Positions 23,527 through 31,390 of a stretch of 31,390 nucleotides of DNA are shown here, piece by piece. The translations under genes were made by a program, and so were the position numbers. A model generated the notes under the pieces. The model did not search any database. It had not been told where the DNA came from and was given only the letters and a program-made list of their open reading frames with translations. Each line of letters opens with the position of its first letter. Positions within the stretch are counted from its first letter, which is position 1. Origin of the DNA: Lachnospira sp. UBA2821 (lineage in GTDB: Bacteria; Bacillota; Clostridia; Lachnospirales; Lachnospiraceae); contig DEGR01000069.1 of the NCBI GenBank assembly GCA_002351535.1, positions 1 through 31,390 on the forward strand. Reading direction: 5' to 3'.

Positions 23527-24968
23527 TACTTCACATAAGTAAGTGGTATTCTTATACTAAATGTAGTTCCCTCATTTTCCTTACTATATACTCTTATTGC
23601 CCCCTGATGCATTACAACTATATTCTTTGTTATGGCAAGTCCAAGACCTGTTCCACCTGTTTCTCTTGACCTGGTCTTATCAACCCTGTAAAATCTGTCA
23701 AATATTTTATCCTGTGATTCCTCCGGAATCCCTATACCGGAATCTGCCACCTTTACATAAAAATATTTCAAATCAGAGTTAAGTGAAACTCTCACCCAAC
23801 CATCCATTACATTATATTTAATCGCATTCTCCACGAGATTTGATATAGCATTAGTCATCTTAGCTTCATCAATCTCCGCAAGTACAGGTCTGAAACTTTC
23901 ATATACAAGTTCTATATTCTGCTTCGCTGCTATAGGTCTTAACCGTTTAAGAATAAGCTCCAGCAGTTCGTTAATATTAACCTGTGATATGTTAAGTTCC
24001 TCCGTCTTTCTCTCTAACTTAACCATTGTCAGAAGATCATTGATAATATCATTTTCCCTGTCAATCTCCTGAACAATATCTGTCATGAATTCCCTGTATA
24101 ACTCAACCGGAACATCTTCCTGCATAACAAGTGAGTCTGCCAATACCTTTATTGATGTAATAGGTGTCTTAAGCTCATGTGACACATTTGACACAAATTC
24201 CTGCCTTGATTCATCTGACTTCTTAATTCGCTCAAACATTTTGTTGAATGCAACTTCCAGCTCTGTTGTTTCCGTATAATCTCCAAGTTCGAGGCTTTCG
24301 TTCGAATAACCGTCTGTTATCTTAGCCATTGTCATTTCCATCTTTCTAAACGGCTTTACAACATATCCCGAAAATGCTGTCGCAATAATTACCATAAGCA
24401 CAATAATAACTATACCTATAATTCTTATTCTTAATTCAACTTCCGATATAGCTTCATAAATATCTTTTGCAGAAAAGTTAACAAGAATTACTCCTGTAAT
24501 TTTGTTGGAATCATTTTTCTGTATCGGAAGAGTAATCTCTATATATTTTTCTTTGGAAGAATATTTCGATACATTTGTTCCTTTAAAACACTTTATGACA
24601 CTGTCTGAAATGCATTTTTTCCCAACATCAATCTGATATGTATCATTAATAACATCCAGTTGATCATTCACAACTATTATTCTTCCATCATACATTCCTG
24701 ATAACTGTGACATCTCCGCTTCAATAGCAATGGCATCTTTCACACTTCTGTTCTCAGTCTCAAGATACCCTGTAGAAGCCAGATTATTTTTTAAAATATT
24801 GCATTGTCCCTGCAGTCTGTTCATCTTCTGCCTGACCATACTGTCTTCCATCTTATCTATAGTTGTAAGCATAGTAACACCTAATGGTATAAAAGCAATA
24901 AGAAGTATGAAAACAAATACCCGAAACCTCAGACTCTTAAAAATTACCTTTAATTTAATTCCATGCAT
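23526..24968 (-). CDS. Sensor histidine kinase, WalK/ResE-like
   Basis: Membrane kinase of 480 aa. A first helix (about 16-36), an extracellular sensor segment of about 140 aa, a second helix (178-204) and a HAMP region (about 205-255) lead to a HisKA domain. There, VSHELKTPI carries the phosphorylated H264. The ATPase domain has the N-box (NLVENAIKYN), G1 (DSGIGIP), F-box (FDRFYRVDKTRS) and G2 (GGTGLGLAI). The start is taken as the ATG at 24968, six bases after GAGG; a GTG at 24980 is possible. It pairs with the response regulator 38 bp upstream. The signal is unknown. Confidence 0.95.
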   Translation of the reverse strand: MHGIKLKVIFKSLRFRVFVFILLIAFIPLGVTMLTTIDKMEDSMVRQKMNRLQGQCNILKNNLASTGYLETENRSVKDAIAIEAEMSQLSGMYDGRIIVVNDQLDVINDTYQIDVGKKCISDSVIKCFKGTNVSKYSSKEKYIEITLPIQKNDSNKITGVILVNFSAKDIYEAISEVELRIRIIGIVIIVLMVIIATAFSGYVVKPFRKMEMTMAKITDGYSNESLELGDYTETTELEVAFNKMFERIKKSDESRQEFVSNVSHELKTPITSIKVLADSLVMQEDVPVELYREFMTDIVQEIDRENDIINDLLTMVKLERKTEELNISQVNINELLELILKRLRPIAAKQNIELVYESFRPVLAEIDEAKMTNAISNLVENAIKYNVMDGWVRVSLNSDLKYFYVKVADSGIGIPEESQDKIFDRFYRVDKTRSRETGGTGLGLAITKNIVVMHQGAIRVYSKENEGTTFSIRIPLTYVK

Positions 24969-25006
24969 ATCCTTCCTCACTAATCCTTACTTTCATAGAA
25001 GCTGTA

Positions 25007-25696
25007 CTACTCTTTAAAGTAATATCCGACTCCCCACTTAGTATATACATAATTAGGTTCACTAGGTGTCTTTTCTATCTTTTCCCTGAGTCTTCTTATA
25101 TGAACATCAACAGTTCTTACATCTCCCGGATATTCTGAGCCCCATACGGTATTGAGGAGTTTTTCCCTGCTATAGACTTTATTGGGATTATTGAGAAGTA
25201 ATTCAAGAACATCGAATTCTTTCGCTGTAAGATTAATTTCTTTTCCTTCTATCACTACACGTCTTGCATCTATATCCATCACAAGCTCACCCTTACGGAT
25301 AACTTTACCTTCATCAGTATCCTTAACATGCTTGCCACTTCTTCGTATAATAGCCTTTATCCTTGCTTTCACTTCAAGAATATTAAAAGGCTTTGTCATA
25401 TAATCATCTGCTCCATACTCAAGTCCGAGAATCTTATCCATATCATCACCTTTAGCCGTAAGCATAATAATAGGAACGTTAGAAAATTCCCTTATTTGTT
25501 TTAACACTTCAAAACCATCAAATACCGGAAGCATTACATCCAAAAGAATAATATCGTACTGATTCTCTCTGGCAAGCTTAACCGCTTCCCCTCCATCATA
25601 CGCACAATCGACCTTCATCTCATCCTGCTCTAAGCTAAATTTTAAACCTTTTACTATTAACTTTTCGTCATCTACAACAAGTACTTTATTCCCCAT
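25007..25696 (-). CDS. Response regulator, OmpR/PhoB family
   Basis: DNA-binding regulator of 229 aa. The receiver domain (1-120) has the acidic pair D9-D10, the phosphoacceptor D53 in LLDVMLP, T in MLTAK and K in TKPF. A winged-helix domain follows (about 130-229), with ELLLNNPNKVYSREKLLNTVWG and VDVHIRRLREKIE. The ATG at 25696 follows GGAGG by five bases; the ATG at 25708 has none. It resembles WalR/YycF-type regulators but sits in a competence locus. Targets are unknown. Confidence 0.95.
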   Translation of the reverse strand: MGNKVLVVDDEKLIVKGLKFSLEQDEMKVDCAYDGGEAVKLARENQYDIILLDVMLPVFDGFEVLKQIREFSNVPIIMLTAKGDDMDKILGLEYGADDYMTKPFNILEVKARIKAIIRRSGKHVKDTDEGKVIRKGELVMDIDARRVVIEGKEINLTAKEFDVLELLLNNPNKVYSREKLLNTVWGSEYPGDVRTVDVHIRRLREKIEKTPSEPNYVYTKWGVGYYFKE

Positions 25697-25717
25697 TTGT
25701 TCCTCCATTCGAAGTTA

Positions 25718-26374
25718 TTACACACAAATTAATTCTTTTATTTTTTCAAATGCTGCCTCTTTTATTCCGCTGACATTTTTAATATCCTCTATGGTATTAA
25801 AGTTTCCGTTATTCTGTCTGTAAGAAATAATTGCCTGTGCCCTTGCATCACCAATTCCCGGTAGCTTTTTCAGTTCCTGTATGTCAGCCGTATTAATATT
25901 AATACGATTACCGTTACTGTCAGCCGGTGCGTCATTAATTTCCTGTACAGTATCCTGCATAGGAGATGTCTCTTCGCCCTCTGCCGGTATATATATCTGC
26001 TGTCCGTCGCATATTGTCTGTGCCTGATTGACACTATTCTGTGATGCCATATTATTAAAACCACCTGCCATGCTCACAGCCTCATATACCCTTGCATCAT
26101 GCCTTATCCTGTAAACCCCCGGACTGTTAACCTGACCGCATACCTGAACATACACATATTCGCCGGCTTCCGGTTCTTTACTATTCTTAGTCCCTGTTTC
26201 CGAAGTTTCTGTTGCTTCTGTTGTTTCCTCTTTTACAGTTATACTATACTTCTCTGATTCTGCATCTGTCAGATTCATAGAGGCATTATTATTAAATTGT
26301 TTTACATATATAATTCCTGCAGCAATCACAGCAATTATAATTATCAGTAATTTGAAAAATTCTTTATATTTCAT
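25718..26374 (-). CDS. comEA: DNA receptor ComEA
   Basis: Membrane-anchored DNA-binding protein of the competence machinery. 218 aa with an N-terminal membrane helix (8-25) and a linker rich in Glu/Thr. A SLBB/soluble-ligand-binding-like domain follows (about 74-128; VYVQVCGQVNSPGVYRI). A second linker leads to the C-terminal helix-hairpin-helix pair (about 155-218; ININTADIQELKKLPGIGD, then IEDIKNVSGIKEAAFEKI) that grips DNA. AAGGAG lies six bases before the ATG. It heads the comEA-regulator-kinase-GerM-comEC run, with a promoter at 26420-26448. Confidence 0.95.
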   Translation of the reverse strand: MKYKEFFKLLIIIIAVIAAGIIYVKQFNNNASMNLTDAESEKYSITVKEETTEATETSETGTKNSKEPEAGEYVYVQVCGQVNSPGVYRIRHDARVYEAVSMAGGFNNMASQNSVNQAQTICDGQQIYIPAEGEETSPMQDTVQEINDAPADSNGNRININTADIQELKKLPGIGDARAQAIISYRQNNGNFNTIEDIKNVSGIKEAAFEKIKELICV

Positions 26375-26419
26375 TCTCTCTCCTTTCTCAAAAGAGAGAA
26401 TATGTAAACGCTATTACAT

Positions 26420-26448
26420 ATTTTACATAATAATTATGTACTTTACAA
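26420..26448 (-). promoter_or_regulatory. Promoter and overlapping palindrome of the comEA operon
   Basis: Minus strand: -35 TTGTAA (26443-26448), a 17-bp spacer, -10 TAAAAT (26420-26425). A 17-bp palindrome TACATAATAATTATGTA (26424-26440) fills the spacer, the position expected for a repressor site. Confidence 0.6.
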
Positions 26449-26495
26449 TAGGTAATATTATGTTTTTACCTGACAACATTACAGTTATTTCACAT

Positions 26496-27752
26496 TCACT
26501 GTACAAGTTCTTTCATATTACTTTCAACATCTCCACCCTTCCATATTATATTCAGGGCATTTTCAAGTTTTGCACCAAAATCTCCTGCTTCCATAAGTTT
26601 TGGAAGATTCTCAGAAGCATCGTATTGTGCAAGCAGCACATCCATATTTACATCTTCATACTTTATATCTTTTCTTCCTGACAGATACCCTGTAGAGTTA
26701 TACATATCATATGCTTTTGTATAAGTAATATACTCTGCAAGTTTAGCTGCTTCATCCCTGTTATCTGAAAATGTATTTACTGCCATCACATTAGTAACAG
26801 CCATTGCCTTCGTCTTAAGCTTTTCATTCATATCAGGGTATTTCATTGTAAGAAAATTAACTTTATCTCCCATATCAGATAATCTTCTTACACCTTCCGT
26901 ATCAACAATTGTAAATGCAATCTTTCCTTCCGAAAACTTCTGTAACACCGTCTCATAATCTGTATTATCAGGGTCTATATAAAATATCTGATTAAGGTTT
27001 TTATAATAAGCCATGGCACTGTTAACACCTTCATTTACAAAATCTTTAACAGTGGCATCATCCCCATTTTCACCGCCATATTTCATATATGCTCCTATAA
27101 ATCCATAGCTGAACATCAATTCCTTAACATCCCACATCAGTACATTGTCAAGTTTTCCATTTATACTGTCGGACATGTTATTAGAATAATCTATAATATC
27201 ATCAAATGTTGTCGGAACTTCTGACACAACATCAGCATTATATGCAAGTACCGCTGTATCAAAATTCACTGGATATGCGTACATTTTATTTTTATACTTA
27301 ATTGCACTGATTGCTGTTTTCGAAAATTTCTTATCGTTATATATACTGTTATCAGTGTTTTCCATTGCCATTCCCGCAAGACATGCCTTTTCCATATATG
27401 TGCTGTCCATTATGTACAAATCCGGCTTATCACTACCTGACATATTTGCCTCATTAATATTGTCAAGAAACTTTTCTCTGTTTACCTTTGTACATTTCAC
27501 TCTGACCATATTGTCTTTTCCATATTCCTGTGCACATTCTTTAAGATATTCTGTCATATTGTCATCATAATACCATATATTCATAACAGTCTTTTCAACA
27601 TTTGAAGGAGTCATATTCCCCCCGGTCATTCTTACCTCATCCGATGAGGTAAGAAAATGTTCCAGAAGAATTATCACTCCTCCCATTGCCAGCATAAATA
27701 TTATTGTTATTACAGTAAAAATGATATCTCTTTTATATCCTTTACTCTCCAT
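26496..27752 (-). CDS. Membrane-anchored extracellular solute-binding protein
   Basis: Protein of 418 aa resembling family 1 ABC solute-binding proteins (sugar/oligosaccharide type). NIWYYDD near 58, KPDLYIMDSTYMEKA, YAYPVNFDTAVLAYNADVV and FSEGKIAFTIVD match the usual pattern. The N-terminus has one long hydrophobic helix (about 10-32) but no lipobox cysteine, so it is probably held by an uncleaved anchor. It starts 2 bp after the argD stop, with AAAGGAG inside the end of argD, so it belongs to the arginine operon. No permease or ATPase gene is near. The ligand is unknown. Confidence 0.85.
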   Translation of the reverse strand: MESKGYKRDIIFTVITIIFMLAMGGVIILLEHFLTSSDEVRMTGGNMTPSNVEKTVMNIWYYDDNMTEYLKECAQEYGKDNMVRVKCTKVNREKFLDNINEANMSGSDKPDLYIMDSTYMEKACLAGMAMENTDNSIYNDKKFSKTAISAIKYKNKMYAYPVNFDTAVLAYNADVVSEVPTTFDDIIDYSNNMSDSINGKLDNVLMWDVKELMFSYGFIGAYMKYGGENGDDATVKDFVNEGVNSAMAYYKNLNQIFYIDPDNTDYETVLQKFSEGKIAFTIVDTEGVRRLSDMGDKVNFLTMKYPDMNEKLKTKAMAVTNVMAVNTFSDNRDEAAKLAEYITYTKAYDMYNSTGYLSGRKDIKYEDVNMDVLLAQYDASENLPKLMEAGDFGAKLENALNIIWKGGDVESNMKELVQ

Positions 27753-27754
27753 AA

Positions 27755-28936
27755 CTAAGCCAAAGCTCCTTTAAGAATATTAATCATCTCATCTACATTT
27801 TCCTTAGTTATTATAAGTGGTGGGACAAATCTGATAATCTGTGCTCCTGCAGATATAATTATAAGTCCGTTATCAAGTGCCTTAGTTATAACTTCTCCTA
27901 CAGGTTTGTTAAGGACAAGTCCCTGCATTAAACCTTTTCCTCTTCTTAACTCAACACAATCAAATTCATCTACGAGTTTGTCAAGTTCTTCTTCCAGATA
28001 TGCTGATACATTATTAACATTGTCAAGTACATCTGTCTTCTCAAACAAGTCAAGTACCGCATTTATCGCTGCTGCTGCAAGCGGATTACCACCATATGTT
28101 GTTCCATGGTCTCCCGGCTTTAATGCTGCTGCCTTTTCATTTGTAAGAAATGCACCAACCGGAACTCCGCAGCCTAATGCTTTTGCAAGTGTAAGCACAT
28201 CAGGTTTAACACCAAAGTACTCATGGGCAAACATTTTTCCGGTTCTTCCCATTCCGCACTGAATTTCATCAAATATAAGAAGAATGTCATTGTCGTCACA
28301 TATTTTTCTTACACCTTTTATAAATTCTTCTGTACAGGGATATATTCCGCCTTCTCCCTGCACAGGCTCAAGAATAATAGCACATGTCTTATCTGTAACA
28401 AGTTCTTTAACACTTCCAAGATTATTAAATTCCGCAAATTTAACACCGCCTATGAGTGGTTTAAAAGGTTCCTGATACTTGTCATTTCCTGTTACCGAAA
28501 GTGCACCCATACTTCTTCCATGGAACGAATGTTTCATTGCTATTATCTCATGGTCTGTTGTACCATCCCTATCATAGGCATATCTTCTTGCGGTCTTAAC
28601 AGCACCCTCTATCGCCTCTGTTCCACTGTTTGTAAAAAACACTCTGTCCATTCCCGTGAGCTTCACAAGTCTTTCTGCCGCTATGGCTGATGGTACATTG
28701 TAATATAAATTAGATGTATGCACTAATTTATCAACCTGTGCCTTGACGGCATCATTGTAATATTTATTTCCATATCCAAAAGCAAATACAGCTATTCCGG
28801 CTGCAAAATCAAGGTATTTCTTTCCGTCTGTATCGTAAAGATACACGCCATCCCCTTTATCAAGCACAACTTTATAACGGTTATATGTATGTAAAAGATT
28901 TGCTTCCGCAATATCTATATAATTTTGTGTTGTCAT
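27755..28936 (-). CDS. argD: Acetylornithine aminotransferase
   Basis: PLP-dependent class III aminotransferase, 393 aa, converting N-acetylglutamate semialdehyde to N-acetylornithine. Motifs: FTNSGTEAIEGAVK (PLP phosphate binding), FHGRSMGALS, DEIQCGMGRTG, and TLAKALGCGVPVGAF with the PLP lysine. Related ornithine or GABA aminotransferases share these motifs, but the argJ-argB context supports ArgD. The start is the ATG at 28936; a TTG at 28942 is too close to the AAAGGAG site. Confidence 0.95.
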   Translation of the reverse strand: MTTQNYIDIAEANLLHTYNRYKVVLDKGDGVYLYDTDGKKYLDFAAGIAVFAFGYGNKYYNDAVKAQVDKLVHTSNLYYNVPSAIAAERLVKLTGMDRVFFTNSGTEAIEGAVKTARRYAYDRDGTTDHEIIAMKHSFHGRSMGALSVTGNDKYQEPFKPLIGGVKFAEFNNLGSVKELVTDKTCAIILEPVQGEGGIYPCTEEFIKGVRKICDDNDILLIFDEIQCGMGRTGKMFAHEYFGVKPDVLTLAKALGCGVPVGAFLTNEKAAALKPGDHGTTYGGNPLAAAAINAVLDLFEKTDVLDNVNNVSAYLEEELDKLVDEFDCVELRRGKGLMQGLVLNKPVGEVITKALDNGLIIISAGAQIIRFVPPLIITKENVDEMINILKGALA

Positions 28937-29000
28937 ATCCAATGTCTCCTTTTTCTAACTTTTTCTAATATTCACTTATCTTAATCATTTACCTTTAACA

Positions 29001-29900
29001 TTAATGTTCATTATAATATAATGGCTCATTTTCATTAATAATAGCTGTACCGACACCTTTGTTAGTAAATATCTCAAGTAACAGACAATGTGCAATACGT
29101 CCGTCAAGAATATGTACTCTTGATACTCCATTTTCGATAGCATCAATGCAGTTATTAAGTTTTGGTAACATTCCTCCACCAATATTTCCTGATTCAATAA
29201 GTTTTTTTGCTTCCTTAACATTTAACTCTGATATTAATGTTGAAGGGTCTGAAGGATCTTTATACACACCTTCAATATCCGTAAGAAATGCTAACTTTTC
29301 AGCATTTACCGCTCTTGCAATTGCACATGCAGCATCATCGGCATTTATGTTGTATGTATTGAATTCATCATCAAGACCTATCGGACATACAATAGGAAGA
29401 AAATCATTTTCTAAAAGGTCCAGCAGAATAGATGGGTTGACCTCTTTAATGTCACCGACAAATCCTATGTCCTGTCCATCTGAATATTTTTTGTCTACCT
29501 TAAGTAACATTCCATCTTTTCCGCTTATACTTATTGCTTTAACACCAAGTTCCTCTGTCATTGTTACAAGTGACTTTCCAACCTTGCCAAGTACCATTTC
29601 GGCAATTTCCATTGTCTCACTGTCCGTAACACGAAGTCCGTTAATGAATTTTGCTTCTTTTCCAACTTTACCTACCCATGAACTTATTTCCTTACCACCA
29701 CCATGTACGATAATCGGCTTAAATCCAACCAGTTTTAATAAGGTAACATCCTGTATAACACTCTTTTTAAGTTTATCATCAACCATGGCACTTCCGCCAT
29801 ATTTGACAACAATAATCTTTCTGTTGAATCTCTGTATATATGGAAGTGCTTCGACAAGCACATTTGCTTTTTCTAAATATTTATTCATATCTTCATTCAT
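29001..29900 (-). CDS. argB: N-acetylglutamate kinase
   Basis: Phosphorylates N-acetyl-L-glutamate, the second step of arginine synthesis. 299 aa of the amino-acid kinase family: IIVVKYGGSAM (phosphate-binding lysine), IIVHGGGKEISSW (substrate loop), INADDAACAIARAVNAEKLAFLTDIEGVY, and GGMLPKLNNCIDAIENGVSRVHILDG. A helix precedes the core (YLEKANVLVEALPYIQRF), as in arginine-inhibited hexameric forms, so feedback inhibition by arginine is possible. GAGG lies about nine bases before the ATG. It follows argJ by 43 bp. Confidence 0.96.
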   Translation of the reverse strand: MNEDMNKYLEKANVLVEALPYIQRFNRKIIVVKYGGSAMVDDKLKKSVIQDVTLLKLVGFKPIIVHGGGKEISSWVGKVGKEAKFINGLRVTDSETMEIAEMVLGKVGKSLVTMTEELGVKAISISGKDGMLLKVDKKYSDGQDIGFVGDIKEVNPSILLDLLENDFLPIVCPIGLDDEFNTYNINADDAACAIARAVNAEKLAFLTDIEGVYKDPSDPSTLISELNVKEAKKLIESGNIGGGMLPKLNNCIDAIENGVSRVHILDGRIAHCLLLEIFTNKGVGTAIINENEPLYYNEH

Positions 29901-29943
29901 CGTATTAATCCTCGCTCTCGTAATTTATTATTTAATAGTAATG

Positions 29944-31182
29944 TTATGACCTGTAATCCGCATTAATCTTAACGTAATCATATGTAAGGTCGCATCCCCA
30001 TGCTGTAGCTTCCATTGCACCCTGCTTTAAATCTGCTATTGCCGTAACCTCAGGCTCCGACAATATTTTAGTTGCTTCTTCCTCGCTGTAACCGGTTGCA
30101 ACTCCATTTTCTACTATCTTAATCTTACCTGCCTTACTCTCAAAGTAAATATCAACAATATCAGGGTCAAAGTCTGCACCAGAATATCCCATAGCACATA
30201 ATATTCTTCCCCAGTTTGCATCATGTCCATATATTGCTGCTTTTGTAAGACTTGAAGTCACTATTGATTTACTGATTGTAACCGCCTGTTTTTTGGACAT
30301 TGCATTTATAACTTTAACCTCAAACAATGCTGTTGCACCTTCTCCATCTCCTGCTATCTTCTTAGAAAGCCATGTTGCCACTTTCACCAGTGCTTCTTTA
30401 AATGTTATGTAATCACTGTTTTTCTCTTTAATCTCTTCATTTTCTGCAAGTCCGCTTGCAAGACACAGCACTGTATCATTAGTAGATGTATCCCCATCAA
30501 CTGATACCATATTAAATGTATCTTCTATAGTTTCACTGAGTGCCGTCTGTAACATTTTTTTTGATATATTGCAATCTGTGGTGATGAATCCAAGCATTGT
30601 ACACATATTTATATGTATCATTCCTGAGCCTTTGCACATTCCTCCGATTGTAACTGTCTTTCCTCCGATTTCAACCTGTATGGCAATCTGCTTTGACACT
30701 GTATCTGTAGTCATAATAGCTTTTGCAGCAAGCGTTGCGTCCTCCGGTTTATCACCAACCAAAGGTGCCATAAGTTCTATACCTTTATTTATCTTATCCA
30801 TAGGAAGCTGTGCACCAATAACTCCTGTTGAAGCAACCAGTACTGAGTCTGAAGGAATATTAAACATCTCAGAAGTTTTCTCAGCTATGTCTCTGCAATA
30901 TCCATATCCCTCTTCACCTGTGCAGGCATTTGCAATACCACTATTTACCACAACTGCTCTTACATATTCAGAATTATCAACTATCTGTCTGTCCCATTTT
31001 ACAGGTGCTGCTTTAACTCTGTTAGTAGTAAATGTTCCTGCTGCCTTACACGGAACTGTAGCAAATACAATTGCCATATCCTTTTTGCCGCTATGTCCTT
31101 CTTTGATACCGACTTCAAGACCTGTTGCCTTAAAACCTTTAGGTGCTACTACTCCACCTTCAATATTCTTTATAGAACCCAT
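29944..31182 (-). CDS. argJ: Bifunctional ornithine acetyltransferase / N-acetylglutamate synthase
   Basis: Recycles the acetyl group in arginine synthesis. 412 aa, the normal length. The precursor self-cleaves before a Thr in the sequence EGATALFEV; that Thr becomes the catalytic nucleophile of the beta chain. ArgJ segments include GGVVAPKGFKATGLEVGIK at the start, FTTNRVKAAPVKW, VVNSGIANACTG, VASTGVIGAQLP, GMCKGSGMI and HDANWGRILCAMGYSG. Whether it is mono- or bifunctional cannot be read. It is first of the argJ-argB-argD-SBP run; argC was not found in the window. Confidence 0.96.
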   Translation of the reverse strand: MGSIKNIEGGVVAPKGFKATGLEVGIKEGHSGKKDMAIVFATVPCKAAGTFTTNRVKAAPVKWDRQIVDNSEYVRAVVVNSGIANACTGEEGYGYCRDIAEKTSEMFNIPSDSVLVASTGVIGAQLPMDKINKGIELMAPLVGDKPEDATLAAKAIMTTDTVSKQIAIQVEIGGKTVTIGGMCKGSGMIHINMCTMLGFITTDCNISKKMLQTALSETIEDTFNMVSVDGDTSTNDTVLCLASGLAENEEIKEKNSDYITFKEALVKVATWLSKKIAGDGEGATALFEVKVINAMSKKQAVTISKSIVTSSLTKAAIYGHDANWGRILCAMGYSGADFDPDIVDIYFESKAGKIKIVENGVATGYSEEEATKILSEPEVTAIADLKQGAMEATAWGCDLTYDYVKINADYRS

Positions 31183-31248
31183 TTATTTTCTTCCTTTCTT
31201 ATATTTAATATTCTGTTATTTTCCATTATTTATATGTATGTTGATGAT

Positions 31249-31297
31249 TCCCAATATAATTTGGATTCCAAATCATATTGGGATTTCAAATCATATT
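31249..31297. promoter_or_regulatory. Large inverted and direct repeats in the argJ leader
   Basis: Positions 31249-31265 and 31267-31283 are 17-bp arms with a single mismatch around one central base, built of AATATAATTTG-type units. A third unit, CAAATCATATT (31287-31297), repeats 31269-31279 at an 18-bp period. These may be operator sites, possibly for ArgR, though they do not match the ArgR consensus well. Confidence 0.5.
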
Positions 31298-31324
31298 TTT
31301 ATAGTTAAGTAATCTCATAAGCAA
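31298..31324 (-). promoter_or_regulatory. Probable promoter of argJ
   Basis: Minus strand: -35 TTGCTT (31319-31324), a 15-bp spacer, -10 TATAAA (31298-31303). The spacer is short, so strength is uncertain. The start near 31290 falls at the edge of the repeat block. Confidence 0.4.
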
Positions 31325-31390
31325 TATGATTATACTTCTAATATAGAAAATAATCTACCATTTTCATGATTTTATAATTATACATTTTTG

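Noticed and set aside
29059..29949. Open frame of 296 codons on the plus strand opposite argB
   Set aside because: It mirrors argB codons, lacks a ribosome site and has low-complexity Ser/Ile/Pro composition typical of antisense frames.
30569..31312. Open frame of 247 codons on the plus strand opposite argJ
   Set aside because: It is the antisense shadow of a clear argJ; no supporting start signal.

Overview
The window is a compact chromosomal segment of a low-GC, anaerobic, spore-forming Firmicute, most likely a gut-type Lachnospiraceae. The inference rests on A+T-rich DNA, an oxygen-sensitive class III ribonucleotide reductase, sporulation genes (spoIIP, gpr), the Firmicute order comEA / comEC / holA / rpsT / gpr / spoIIP, and the NifU-like / GGGtGRT gene pair typical of clostridia. 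Nearly all genes lie on the minus strand. Only the NifU-like gene, the GGGtGRT gene and rpsT are on the plus strand. No tRNA, rRNA, CRISPR array or intact insertion sequence was seen.

Layout by coordinate. 1-7675: a minus-strand run nrdD - nrdG - dut - GGDEF sensor - TetM-like GTPase fused to a NYN/Rae1-type nuclease domain. Its promoter is flanked by two near-consensus NrdR boxes. 7676-10674: a GntR (YtrA-type) regulator with an ABC exporter (one ATPase, two membrane proteins) in overlapping frames behind a self-operator. 10675-12480: a NifU-like protein and a GGGtGRT-family protein, probably strongly expressed, closed by a clear terminator. 12481-13858: an accessory island with little coding. 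It holds a 16-bp perfect palindrome, two near-identical hairpin terminators, a strongly structured RNA element with its own consensus promoter, a PBECR-type nuclease-fold gene that looks broken at its 5' end, and a short decayed coding fragment. 13859-17613: a FapA/DUF342 protein, spoIIP and gpr. 17614-18170: rpsT with a structured leader. 18226-26374: holA, a YjbR-MGMT fusion, comEC, a GerM-domain lipoprotein, a sensor kinase, a response regulator and comEA, apparently one competence/sporulation-type operon. 26496-31390: argJ - argB - argD followed by a membrane-anchored solute-binding protein, with a large inverted repeat in the argJ leader.

Functional themes are nucleotide supply and thymine-uracil hygiene (nrdD, nrdG, dut), ribosome surveillance (GTPase-NYN fusion), DNA uptake and repair (comEA, comEC, holA, MGMT), sporulation (spoIIP, gpr, possibly the GerM lipoprotein) and arginine synthesis. 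The best candidates for undescribed biology are the RNA element at 12771-12945, the GTPase-NYN fusion and the NifU/GGGtGRT pair. All functional calls come from reading the sequence and remembered family knowledge; no database search was run.
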